This document shows, one piece after another, positions 9,383 to 17,660 of a DNA stretch of 64,000 nucleotides. A program made the translations under genes and the position numbers. Every line of letters begins with the position of its first letter. Within the stretch, counting starts at the first letter, position 1. The notes below the pieces were generated by a model. It ran no database searches, was not told the DNA's origin, and saw only the letters and a list, made by a program, of their open reading frames with translations. This DNA comes from Chloroflexi bacterium bin20 (GTDB lineage Bacteria; Chloroflexota; Anaerolineae; Aggregatilineales; Phototrophicaceae): assembly GCA_002238485.1 (NCBI GenBank), contig MPMG01000001.1, positions 620,001-684,000 of the forward strand. The letters are read 5' to 3'.

Positions 9383-10987
9383 ATGATGCGAGCGTATCGA
9401 CCATTCGCGTGGCTGCTGGTATTCCTCATCGTTGTTGGCTGCGGCGCGCGGAGGACAGAGATTGCTTGCGAAGCGGACCCGCGCTGCCTGCGCTATGGTT
9501 TGTCTGCCGACTTTTCTGTGCTGGATCCGCACATCGCCGCCTTGCCCGAAGCCGGCGCGATCTTCCGACAGATTTATGACACGTTGGTCTACCGTGACAG
9601 CACAAGCCATGAATTTCTGCCGGGCTTGGCAAGCGCTTGGGACATTTCGAGCGATGGCCTGGTCTACACATTCTTCCTGCGGCGGGATGTGCGTTTTCAT
9701 GACAGCACACCCTTCAATGCGGCGGCTGTGGCGCGAAATATCGAGCGAATTTACGATCCCCAGCAGCCGTCGTCTCGCGCCAGAGACCTGCTGGGTCCAT
9801 TGAGCCAATACGAAATAGTCGATGAATACACGTTGCGGCTGCATCTCACCATTGCCTACCCGGCTTTGCTGGATGGATTGTCACAACCCTGGCTGGGGAT
9901 CGCCAGTCCACGCGCGCTGGATGAGTTTGGCAGGTTGCGCTACCAATTTCATCAGGTGGGTACGGGTCCTTTCGTGTTGGAAAGCTACACGCCTGGCGAG
10001 ACAGTATCACTGCGGCGCTTTGCCGATTATCACGTCAATCTGTCCATTTATTCGCCGCTGGTCGGAGACGAGATCCAACGTGTGCAAATCGCGCTTGATA
10101 GCAGGCAGACAGGCGATGTGCTGGCGCAGTTGGGCGATTCGCTGGATATCCTCGACGACATTTCGCCAGCCGATGCGCAGAATATCGCTGGCAACAGCCG
10201 CGTGCAGGTATTGCCGGTACAGATCCCGGGCTTGGTATCGTCTCTGCTCATCAACACAGCGCGTCCGCCCCTGGATGACATGAACTTGCGGCGCGCTTTG
10301 CTGCTGGCGACCGACCGCGCAGCTATCAGCGACCAGATCACGTTCAATTATTCTCCAATTGCCTGGGCGCCACTCAGCGCGAGCACGGGCTATTCTCACA
10401 CGGGCTATGTTGCCAGATTCGCTTACGATCTCGCCGCCGCAAAAGAATTGATTGCCGCCGCTGGCTTCGCCGACAGCGATGACGATAGCATTGTCGAGCG
10501 CGCTGGCAGCCCGCTGACGTTGCGAATGGTCGTGCCACCCGGGGATCAGCTGCCACAGATTGCGGAATCCCTGCGCAAGTCGTGGCGCTCGGCCGGGATC
10601 GATCTGCGCCTGGAGCCGGTGCCAGGCAAATCGCGGCTGACCGAGCTGGTCCTGTCTGGCGAATACGACTTGCTGCCCATCGATGCGGCTGGCATTGATC
10701 CGGTGGTTTTGGGGCAGATTTTCGCGAACGCTTCGCCCTATGCAGCCTCGCGCGCGCCGCAGCCTCGCCTCAGCCAACTGCTTGCGCAAGCCGAGCGAGA
10801 AAGCGACGCACAACTGCGCCGAGAGCGCTATTACGAATTGCAGGCGCTGCTGATGAACGAGACGCTTATCCTGCCCCTGCGCGAGCCGTTGCGTTTGACC
10901 GTCACGCACGCCAATGTGAAGAATTTGCGCTTTGATGCCTACGGCTTGTATCCCTTGCTGCATAATGTCGCGATGCAGCTGAATTGA
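9383..10987 (+). CDS. ABC transporter substrate-binding lipoprotein, family 5 (oligopeptide type)
   Basis: The 534-residue protein begins with a lipoprotein signal (LVFLIVVGCG, lipidated Cys near residue 19). A DppA/OppA-like periplasmic-binding fold follows, with LSADFSVLDPHIA, the SWDISSDGLVYTFFLRRDVRFHD block and PGTGPF-like VGTGPFVLE. Family members bind peptides, nickel or glycosides outside the membrane and deliver them to an ABC permease. No permease or ATPase gene lies beside it, so it is an orphan or serves a distant transporter. Two adjacent Met codons (9383, 9386) are possible starts; an ORF extends far upstream but only the lipoprotein signal gives a sensible N-terminus. Confidence 0.9.
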   Translation: MMRAYRPFAWLLVFLIVVGCGARRTEIACEADPRCLRYGLSADFSVLDPHIAALPEAGAIFRQIYDTLVYRDSTSHEFLPGLASAWDISSDGLVYTFFLRRDVRFHDSTPFNAAAVARNIERIYDPQQPSSRARDLLGPLSQYEIVDEYTLRLHLTIAYPALLDGLSQPWLGIASPRALDEFGRLRYQFHQVGTGPFVLESYTPGETVSLRRFADYHVNLSIYSPLVGDEIQRVQIALDSRQTGDVLAQLGDSLDILDDISPADAQNIAGNSRVQVLPVQIPGLVSSLLINTARPPLDDMNLRRALLLATDRAAISDQITFNYSPIAWAPLSASTGYSHTGYVARFAYDLAAAKELIAAAGFADSDDDSIVERAGSPLTLRMVVPPGDQLPQIAESLRKSWRSAGIDLRLEPVPGKSRLTELVLSGEYDLLPIDAAGIDPVVLGQIFANASPYAASRAPQPRLSQLLAQAERESDAQLRRERYYELQALLMNETLILPLREPLRLTVTHANVKNLRFDAYGLYPLLHNVAMQLN

Positions 10988-10988
10988 G

Positions 10989-11780
10989 CTAGGAAAGCGC
11001 TGTGATGCGCGTGCCAATCGCGCGCCGACGCAGCAGCAAGTCGAGCAATACGCCCTCGCGCCTGCCATCGGCGATCGTGACAGTCAGCTTTGGCTGCTGC
11101 GCAACCAGTTCCACCATCGCCTGGACCTTGTGCAGCATGCCGCCAGTGACATCAATGCCGCTTGCGCCGCCCAGCAATGGCTTCAGAGCGGGAAACGTCG
11201 CTGGTGTGATGCGTGGGATGACCATGCCTCTATCATCCAGCACGCCGTCCACTTCACCCAGCAAGATGATTTCTGATACGCCCAGCGGCTGTACCAGCGC
11301 GGCAAAGACGGTTTCGGTGGAAACGATCGTGCCGCCGATCTTGCTGTCCAGGGCGATATCGCCATGAACCAGCGGCAAGCTGCCTTGTCGCAGCGCCAAC
11401 TGCAAGGGACGCGTTTCCAGCGAATCGATGCGCCGATCGCGCGTCAGTAACAGCGCCGAGGGTGGGAAGCGCAGCGCCGGCAACTCGGCTGCCAGCAACT
11501 CGTCCAGAATCAAGCTGCTTAGTTCTGCTGCGACCGCTCCCACCCGTGCCATGCCCAGCCGCTCTTTTGCGCTGGCGATGCCCTGCACAGTCGGGTATTT
11601 CCGCGCTGCCACATGCCCAAAAGATCCGCTGCCGTGCCCCAGCACCACACGCTGCCCAGCGGCATTCGTGACTAGTGTCGCCAGCTGGGCAGCAATCTGG
11701 CGGACAACATCGCGGCGGAAGGACTTCGCGACGAGCTTGTCTGTAACCAGCGAACCGCCGAGCTTGATCAATAGGGTCAT
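10989..11780 (-). CDS. ipk: Isopentenyl phosphate kinase
   Basis: The 263-residue amino-acid-kinase-fold protein phosphorylates isopentenyl phosphate to IPP in the alternative mevalonate pathway. The N-terminal LIKLGGSLVTDK binds ATP phosphates. LGHGSGSFGHVAARKY (47-62) is the family hallmark; the His of GSFGH (about 56) is the substrate-binding His of characterised archaeal enzymes. GVDGVLDD-like GEVDGVLDDRG and DVTGGMLHK are also typical. I start at ATG 11780 with GAGG just upstream; a GTG at 11798 is possible. It overlaps or abuts the mevalonate kinase stop (11788), so the two are co-transcribed, and it ends one base from the convergent lipoprotein gene. Confidence 0.92.
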   Translation of the reverse strand: MTLLIKLGGSLVTDKLVAKSFRRDVVRQIAAQLATLVTNAAGQRVVLGHGSGSFGHVAARKYPTVQGIASAKERLGMARVGAVAAELSSLILDELLAAELPALRFPPSALLLTRDRRIDSLETRPLQLALRQGSLPLVHGDIALDSKIGGTIVSTETVFAALVQPLGVSEIILLGEVDGVLDDRGMVIPRITPATFPALKPLLGGASGIDVTGGMLHKVQAMVELVAQQPKLTVTIADGRREGVLLDLLLRRRAIGTRITALS

Positions 11781-11787
11781 CTGGTCC

Positions 11788-12726
11788 TCAGCCTCCACCT
11801 ACGCTCGCAGCAAGTACGCGTTTCGCGCCGGCCAATTGCAACGCTCTCTTGACCGCCGATGCCTCAGCTGGTTCGACCAGCGCAATGATATTGCCGCCAC
11901 GACCGCCGCCCGACAGCTTCGCGCCCAGTGCGCCCGCTTGCATTGCCGCCTTCACCAGTGTATCCAGCTCAAGAGTCGACAGTCCCAATTCGCGCAAATG
12001 ACCATGATTTGCGGTCATCAACTCGCCCAATCGCATTCGATCGCCTGCTTCTAGGCTGGCCAGGGCTGCGACTGCGACAGAGGCGATTTGGTCGAGCAGG
12101 CAGTTCGTACGGGCTGGCTCTTCGCGCACTGACTGACGAACGGCAGCGACAGATTCGCGAGTCAGAGCGGGCACGCCGCTGTCTGCCAGCAGAAAATCCA
12201 GCCTGCGGGTCGGACTGATTCTATGGTTCGGCTGTCCGCGTTGAAAGTACACCGGTTGCTCAAAGACGATAGTCGTATTGTCGATGCCGCTTGGACTGCC
12301 GTGATGCAGCTTTTCCACTTCGAAGACCAGCGCATTCAACGCTGCGTTGGATAGCGTAGCACGACAAAGCGCGGCGATGGCGCGTCCCAGGGCGGCGGAG
12401 ACGGCAGCGCCACTGCCCAGGCCGCTGGCGATGGGAATAGCGGAGCGAATCGTGATTTCGCCTTTTGGGGCACAGATGCCCAGATGCTGCAGTGTGAGCG
12501 CGGCCATGCTTGCCAGCGGGTCGGAAGAGACTGTTGCGCTGTCGTCCCATTGCCAAGGCGGGCGCTGCAAATCAGCCGCAACGATGGTGAGCGCCGTCTC
12601 ATTGAGGCGGAAGTCGGCAACTGCGCGCACTTGTGGCAGCGGAATGGCAATAGCCGGCTTGCCATAGACAACGGCATGTTCGCCAAGCAGGATGGCTTTG
12701 CCGGGCGCGCTGACGCTGCCGTTCAT
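11788..12726 (-). CDS. mvk: Mevalonate kinase (GHMP kinase)
   Basis: The 312-residue product converts mevalonate to mevalonate 5-phosphate using ATP. It shows the mevalonate-kinase opening SAPGKAILLGEHAVVYGKPA (6-25). The glycine-rich GHMP motif PIASGLGSGAAVSAAL, the catalytic Asp region HGSPSGIDNTTIVFE and the C-terminal LSGGGRGGNIIAL loop are all intact. The ATG at 12726 has GAG 5 bases upstream and follows directly on the UbiA-like gene; a GTG at 12732 is an alternative. It is the middle gene of a UbiA-like, mvk, ipk run on the minus strand. Confidence 0.95.
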   Translation of the reverse strand: MNGSVSAPGKAILLGEHAVVYGKPAIAIPLPQVRAVADFRLNETALTIVAADLQRPPWQWDDSATVSSDPLASMAALTLQHLGICAPKGEITIRSAIPIASGLGSGAAVSAALGRAIAALCRATLSNAALNALVFEVEKLHHGSPSGIDNTTIVFEQPVYFQRGQPNHRISPTRRLDFLLADSGVPALTRESVAAVRQSVREEPARTNCLLDQIASVAVAALASLEAGDRMRLGELMTANHGHLRELGLSTLELDTLVKAAMQAGALGAKLSGGGRGGNIIALVEPAEASAVKRALQLAGAKRVLAASVGGG

Positions 12727-12732
12727 GGTCAC

Positions 12733-13674
12733 TCAGAGCAAATAGATGATGACAAAATAAGCAAGCGCCGCCACCGCAATAGTCGCTTGCAGCGGTCGGT
12801 CGGTCAGCAAAACTTCGTCCGGCGCGCTGCCTTCGTTCTGGACATGGATCAGATACAGATAACGGAACAAGCCGTAGATCACAATGGGCACGGTCAACAA
12901 TCCCAGGTTTTCGCCATAGCGCACCATCGTTCGCGCTTCGACAGTGTACAGGATATACGTGATCATCGTTGATGCGGTCACGATGCGCAGCATGTCATCC
13001 AGCAGCGCCAGGTTGTAATGCGTATAAACTGGTCGGGCATACGAGGCATTTGCGCCGAGCGCAGAGAATTCTTGCCGCCGCTTGCCGATGACCAGAAAAA
13101 GCGCCAGCAAGCCCGCCGATGTATAAAGCCAAGGCGAAAGCTGGACATCAATGACCACGCCGCCCGCCAGCACACGCAGCACAAAACCCGCCGCCACGAT
13201 CAGAATGTCTAGCAGCACAATGTGCTTTAGTACGAAAGAATAGGCGACCTGCAACACAAAATAGACGAGCAGAACCCAAAACAGATTTTGATGAACGCTG
13301 TTCGACGCCGCCAGCGCCAGGGTGGGCAAAATGATAGCGGCTATCCAGGCGACTGGCGCCGAAACATCGCCGGCCGCCAGAGGGCGCGACTTCTTTCGCG
13401 GATGAGCGCGATCGGCTTCCAGGTCTGCCAGGTCGTTAATGATGTAGACGCTCCCCGAAATCACAATCAGCAGGCAGCTGCAGAGCACGACGCGCGCCAG
13501 CGCATCGGGATCAAATAGCTGTGAATCGAAGACCAGCGGCGGGAAGACAAAGAGGAGGTTCTTCGTCCATTGCCGTGGGCGCATGGTTCGCAGCAAGCCG
13601 ATCAACATGGGAACAACCAATCCTGCATTCTCTGCGCTGGACAAAGGTCGCAGCGGAGCGATAATGTTGAGCAT
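12733..13674 (-). CDS. UbiA-family prenyltransferase, decaprenyl-phosphate phosphoribosyltransferase-like
   Basis: The roughly 313-residue polytopic protein carries the opening RTMRPRQWTKNLLFVFPPL and the Asp-rich motif NDLADLEADRAHPRKKSRP, which bind the prenyl phosphate and PRPP in the DPPR-synthase branch of UbiA (mycobacterial Rv3806c type). About eight or nine membrane helices follow. Such enzymes make polyprenyl-phosphoryl-phosphoribose, a precursor of decaprenylphosphoryl-arabinose for envelope glycans. The clustering with mevalonate genes fits because its lipid substrate is a polyprenyl phosphate. The start is uncertain between ATG 13674 and ATG 13608; the first leaves only 38 bases to the divergent decarboxylase start. 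Confidence 0.85.
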   Translation of the reverse strand: MLNIIAPLRPLSSAENAGLVVPMLIGLLRTMRPRQWTKNLLFVFPPLVFDSQLFDPDALARVVLCSCLLIVISGSVYIINDLADLEADRAHPRKKSRPLAAGDVSAPVAWIAAIILPTLALAASNSVHQNLFWVLLVYFVLQVAYSFVLKHIVLLDILIVAAGFVLRVLAGGVVIDVQLSPWLYTSAGLLALFLVIGKRRQEFSALGANASYARPVYTHYNLALLDDMLRIVTASTMITYILYTVEARTMVRYGENLGLLTVPIVIYGLFRYLYLIHVQNEGSAPDEVLLTDRPLQATIAVAALAYFVIIYLL

Positions 13675-13712
13675 CAGTTGGTCTGCCTCGCCTGACAGCA
13701 AAGCAAGAGCCG

Positions 13713-14738
13713 ATGCACATGGCAGATACATACAATATAGCAAGCGCGCGCGCTTATTCCAACATAGCGTTCATCAAGTATTGGGGCAATCGCGACCATC
13801 TGCTGCGGCTGCCAGCCAACAGCTCGCTCAGCATGAACCTGTCGGCGCTTCATACCACAACGACTGTGCGCTGGTTGGCGGATATGGCAGTTGACAGCTT
13901 GACGATCAACGGCGAAGCCCCCACCGTGGCTGCGCTGCGGCGGGTGCAAGCGCATCTGGATATGCTGCGGCGGCGGCTGGGAACAACGTTGCGGGCGCAG
14001 GTCGATTCCCGCAACAACTTCCCCATGGGCGCGGGCATCGCCTCGTCGGCATCGGCATTCGCGGCGCTGACTATGGCGGCTGTGGCAGCTCTGCATCAGC
14101 AGCTTTCTGAGCGCGAACTAAGTGCGCTGGCGCGGCTGGGATCAGGTTCGGCAGCTCGTTCCATTCCTGGCGGCTTCGTCGAGTGGCGCTTTGCAAATAC
14201 GCACGAAGACTCAACCGCAGAGACTATCGCCCCTGCCGACCATTGGCATTTGGTCGATGTCATTGCCATCGTCAGCCACCAGCACAAACGAGTCGGCTCG
14301 ACAGCCGGGCATGCCAGCGCCAGCAGCAGCATCTTTCAGTCGGCGCGCGTCGAGACAGCAGCGGCAAGACTGAAGGAAGTCAAACAGTCGATCGCCCAGC
14401 GCGACTTTGAGCTTTTGGCGCAAGTCGTGGAAGCCGACAGCAACTTGATGCACGCCGTGATGATGACCAGCCGGCCACCACTCTTTTATTGGCAGCCGCT
14501 TACGCTGGCGGTGATGGAAGCGGTGCGCGGTTGGCGGGAAGATGAAGGACTGCGCGTCTGTTATACGCTGGATGCAGGACCCAATGTGCATTGCATCTGC
14601 GCGGCGGATGACGCCCAGACGGTGGCGGATCGGCTGTCCGATTTGTCGCCGGATATCGACATTCTGCGCTCGGGTGTTGGCGGCGGCGCAGTGCTGCTGC
14701 CACCAGTAGTACGAGGCAGGGCTGCTTGCACAAAATAA
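13713..14738 (+). CDS. Mevalonate-pathway decarboxylase, probably mevalonate 5-phosphate specific
   Basis: The 341-residue GHMP-fold enzyme resembles diphosphomevalonate decarboxylase: IAFIKYWGNRD (19-28), MGAGIASSASAFAAL, GSGSAARSIPGGFVEW (143-158, Arg149) and YTLDAGPNVHCI (Asp287). Arg149 and Asp287 match the conserved catalytic pair, so decarboxylation should be retained. Two positions that contact the distal phosphate in bacterial diphosphomevalonate enzymes differ: YWGK is YWGN (Asn26), and the SSR-like site is GST (195-197). With an isopentenyl phosphate kinase next door, mevalonate 5-phosphate to isopentenyl phosphate is the likely reaction, as shown for a Roseiflexus enzyme. ATG 13719 is an alternative start with better spacing from AAGAG. 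Confidence 0.88.
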   Translation: MHMADTYNIASARAYSNIAFIKYWGNRDHLLRLPANSSLSMNLSALHTTTTVRWLADMAVDSLTINGEAPTVAALRRVQAHLDMLRRRLGTTLRAQVDSRNNFPMGAGIASSASAFAALTMAAVAALHQQLSERELSALARLGSGSAARSIPGGFVEWRFANTHEDSTAETIAPADHWHLVDVIAIVSHQHKRVGSTAGHASASSSIFQSARVETAAARLKEVKQSIAQRDFELLAQVVEADSNLMHAVMMTSRPPLFYWQPLTLAVMEAVRGWREDEGLRVCYTLDAGPNVHCICAADDAQTVADRLSDLSPDIDILRSGVGGGAVLLPPVVRGRAACTK

Positions 14739-14756
14739 CCTGCCGCGCGTATAATG
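14727..14756 (+). promoter_or_regulatory. Sigma70-type promoter of rseP
   Basis: TTGCAC at 14727-14732 and a consensus TATAAT at 14751-14756 are separated by 18 bases. A start of transcription near 14763 would leave a leader of about 28 bases before the ATG at 14791. The -35 overlaps the last codons of the decarboxylase gene. Confidence 0.65.
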
Positions 14757-14790
14757 AGCGCAATGAGACGATCAACCAGAGGATGCGCCG

Positions 14791-16293
14791 ATGGTGAACC
14801 CTGCCGCCGCAAATGATATCTTGCTTGCCATCGTGGCCTTCGCGCTGGTGCTTATCCCCGCCATCATCATTCACGAGCTGGGGCACTTCTTGGCTGCTCG
14901 GCTGGTGGGCATCAATGTGCTGGAATTCGGCATTGGCTTTCCACCGCGCGTGCGCCGCCTCTTTACCTGGCGCGAAACAGAATTCACGTTGAATCTGATA
15001 CCGCTGGGCGGATTCGTACGGCCGCTGGGCGAAGACATGATCGGACCAGCCAGCGAAGACAAGGTCAAGCGCGACCGCGTCGTCATTGAGCATCGGCGAT
15101 CGGGGCCCGTGCGCATCGTTAGTGAGCGCGAGATGCTGCGGATGCGCGGCGTCGAAGAGCAGGCCATGGTGTCGGTGAGCGAGGCGCCGCCATTGGCGCG
15201 CATTTTCTTCATGGCGGCTGGCGCATTTGCCAACTTCCTGACAGCCATGCTGCTCTTTTTTCTTGTCGCGCTGATCGGCTTGTCGCTGCCTGTGGGCGGT
15301 CTGAGTCAAGTCGTCGCCATTCCGCCGAATTCTATTTTTGCAAACAGTCCTGTGCAGGTCGGCGATGCCATTGAACGCGTCAACGGCCAGCGCTTTGCCG
15401 ACTTTGCGGCATTTCATGATTTGCTGGCGGCTTACCAGGGTGGACAAATCGACTTTTCGTTGATCCGCGCGGCAGATGGCGAAAGCTATGCGATTCGCAC
15501 AAAGCCCGATTTTTCCGAACGGGCCGGCTATGTGCAGATCCTGGGCGTGGTCGAAGATTCGCCAGCGGCAAAAGCAGGACTTCTGCCCGGTGATTTGGTG
15601 ACGAAGATCGCTGGCAGCAGCATACCAGCCTCCGGCGATCCAGCCAGCCTGTTGTCAGAAGCGGCGAAAGACTATGCTGGCAGGCTGCTGCAGCTCACGA
15701 TCCTGCGCGAACACGCTGACAGATCGACTGAAGAACTGAATGTCAGCCTCATCCCGCGAATCGAAGCGCCCGAGGGGCAGGGCAGGCTGGGCATTTTGAT
15801 CCGTTCGCAGTTTGGCTTGGGCGATGACACGCGCTTTGCCAACGCTGGCTACAAAAAAGAACTCGTCCCACAGACTGTGCCCGATGCCATCGCGCACAGC
15901 TTGCGCACCACTGCCGAGACCTTCCGATTGATCGCGTCTATACCGGGTCAGCTGTTGGATGGCTCGCTGACGGGCCGCGACGCGCGCCCAATCAGCATCA
16001 TCGGCATCAGCATCATCGGCGGCGAATTCTTGCAGCGCAGCTTGAACGAAGGCCCCACCATCATGCTCAACTTCATCGCTCTGATCAGCATCTTTCTGGG
16101 CATCAGCAACTTGCTGCCCATTCCCGCGCTGGACGGCGGACGCATCGTCTTTGTACTGATCGAGATGCTGCGCGGCAAACCGGTCGACCCGAAGATCGAA
16201 GGGCGCGTTCACGCGATCGGCATATCACTGCTGCTCTTGCTGGGCGTTGTTATCATGATCTATGACCTGATCAACCCGCCCAGCATCGGTTGA
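14791..16293 (+). CDS. rseP: Site-2 intramembrane metalloprotease (RseP/M50B)
   Basis: The 500-residue membrane protease has the zinc motif HELGH at 28-32 in its first helix and the third zinc ligand in NLLPIPALDGGRIV near 436-450, both intact. Between them lie a helix around 145-170 and a PDZ domain (ILGVVEDSPAAKAGLLPGD region, about 250-320) that reads substrate ends. Family members cut anti-sigma factors or other single-span proteins inside the membrane. An insert of about 50 charged residues follows the GGFVRPLGEDM motif. AGAGGA precedes the ATG. The HEAT gene follows immediately and may be its functional partner; that is conjecture. Confidence 0.94.
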   Translation: MVNPAAANDILLAIVAFALVLIPAIIIHELGHFLAARLVGINVLEFGIGFPPRVRRLFTWRETEFTLNLIPLGGFVRPLGEDMIGPASEDKVKRDRVVIEHRRSGPVRIVSEREMLRMRGVEEQAMVSVSEAPPLARIFFMAAGAFANFLTAMLLFFLVALIGLSLPVGGLSQVVAIPPNSIFANSPVQVGDAIERVNGQRFADFAAFHDLLAAYQGGQIDFSLIRAADGESYAIRTKPDFSERAGYVQILGVVEDSPAAKAGLLPGDLVTKIAGSSIPASGDPASLLSEAAKDYAGRLLQLTILREHADRSTEELNVSLIPRIEAPEGQGRLGILIRSQFGLGDDTRFANAGYKKELVPQTVPDAIAHSLRTTAETFRLIASIPGQLLDGSLTGRDARPISIIGISIIGGEFLQRSLNEGPTIMLNFIALISIFLGISNLLPIPALDGGRIVFVLIEMLRGKPVDPKIEGRVHAIGISLLLLLGVVIMIYDLINPPSIG

Positions 16294-16310
16294 ACGAGCG
16301 AGCATTCGTG

Positions 16311-17297
16311 ATGAAGGCCTTCAATCAAGAGATCGCGGCGCTGGAGAAGCAAAAGCCTTCGCTGGACGAGGTTGTAGAAGCGCTGCATTCCGGGGCTGCC
16401 AACCGACAATCTGTTGTTTCGTCTGCAATTATCTATGGCTTGAGCGATTTGTCCCCAGCCGAGCATGCTGCCATCGCGGACAACTGGTCGCGACTGCCCG
16501 CCGGTTTCAAGACGCAAGTCTTGCGCGCCCTCAACGACGCCAGCGAAGCGCTCTTTGAGCTCAACTTCCGCGAGATTGCCGAAATTGCGCTGGCGGATAG
16601 CAGCAGCCTGGTGCGCGCAGCAGGCATTGACTTGCTGTGGTTTGATGAATCGCCCGAGACGATGCAGCACTTTATGCGCCTAGCCAGCGATCAAGATGCC
16701 GATGTGCGTGCCAGCGCGCTGACTGGCTTAGGACGTTTCTTGCTGCTGGGCGAATATGGTGGCATCGCGGCAGATATGGCGGAAGCAGCGCAGCAAATCG
16801 CCTTGCGCTTGCACAGCGATTCACAACAGCCTGTTACTGTGCGGCGGCGGGCGTTGGAGGCATTGGCCAATTCCAGCCATCCCAATGTGCCCGGCTTGAT
16901 CCGCGCGGCCTATGAGCATGGCAGCCAAGAATTGAAAATCGGCGCAGTCTTCGCTATGGGACGGACTTGCAACAGCGTCTGGGGCGATGTGCTGCTGGAA
17001 GAATTGGCTAGCGGCGACGACGCCTGTGTTTATGAGGCGATCGCGGCTTGCGGGCAATTGCAGCTAAAGCAGGCGGTGCCGCGCATCCGCGAGCTGGCGC
17101 AGAGCGATGATGGAGAGATTCAACTGGCTGCGATCGCTGCGCTGGGTGAGATAGGCGGTCGTCGCGCCCTTGACATGCTTAGCGAGCTGGCCGAGTCAGC
17201 GGTCGATGATAGCCTGGCGGATGCTATCGACGAAGCGCTGGATGTGGCTGCGTTCAGTTTTGGAATGAGCGCGCCCGTTGGCGTCTATGACAGTTGA
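16311..17297 (+). CDS. HEAT-repeat protein
   Basis: The 328-residue soluble, acidic protein is almost wholly helical repeats of HEAT/PBS-lyase type, such as DADVRASALTGLGRFLL, SQELKIGAVFAMGRT and DGEIQLAAIAALGEIGGR, spaced by about 30 residues. HEAT arrays act as protein-binding scaffolds; no catalytic domain is visible. I use ATG 16311, 17 bases after the rseP stop; a TTG at 16290 would overlap rseP. The close spacing suggests an operon with rseP. Confidence 0.85.
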   Translation: MKAFNQEIAALEKQKPSLDEVVEALHSGAANRQSVVSSAIIYGLSDLSPAEHAAIADNWSRLPAGFKTQVLRALNDASEALFELNFREIAEIALADSSSLVRAAGIDLLWFDESPETMQHFMRLASDQDADVRASALTGLGRFLLLGEYGGIAADMAEAAQQIALRLHSDSQQPVTVRRRALEALANSSHPNVPGLIRAAYEHGSQELKIGAVFAMGRTCNSVWGDVLLEELASGDDACVYEAIAACGQLQLKQAVPRIRELAQSDDGEIQLAAIAALGEIGGRRALDMLSELAESAVDDSLADAIDEALDVAAFSFGMSAPVGVYDS

Positions 17298-17318
17298 TGA
17301 AGGTGTGGGCAATGTGGG

Positions 17319-17648
17319 TCAGCCAGCAAAGATGGTCTGCATCTTCATCGCCAAGCCCATATCGCCTTGGATCTTGAGCTTGCCGGTCATGAAAGCTTGC
17401 ATGGGGTTTAGTTCGCCAATGGCCACAGCGAACCAGTCATCGGCGCTGGCATGCACGGTCATATCCGCGCTGGACACGCTGCCCTCGCCCGTTACAGCAG
17501 CGCCATCAGCAACTTTGATCCAAAACAGGCCGCCATTGTCTCCGCTGAGATTGAAGGAAATGGTGGCAGTTAAGTCTGGCGCTTTGTCAGGAACGAATCG
17601 CTCGACCATGCCCGCGAATGTCGCTCGTACTGCCTGCGCTTCTGCCAT
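17319..17648 (-). CDS. SCP2 sterol-carrier-like lipid-binding protein
   Basis: The 109-residue protein matches the SCP2 family: a polar start, GLFWIKVADGAAVTGEG, then SADMTVHASADDWFAVAIG and the typical ending NPMQAFMTGKLKIQGDM. SCP2 folds form a hydrophobic tunnel for lipids or acyl chains; bacterial stand-alone copies have unknown ligands. AGGAGGG precedes the ATG. It converges on the HEAT gene with a 21-base gap and diverges from the LysM/M23 gene with only 12 bases between start codons. Confidence 0.9.
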   Translation of the reverse strand: MAEAQAVRATFAGMVERFVPDKAPDLTATISFNLSGDNGGLFWIKVADGAAVTGEGSVSSADMTVHASADDWFAVAIGELNPMQAFMTGKLKIQGDMGLAMKMQTIFAG

Positions 17649-17660
17649 GCTGCCCTCCTG

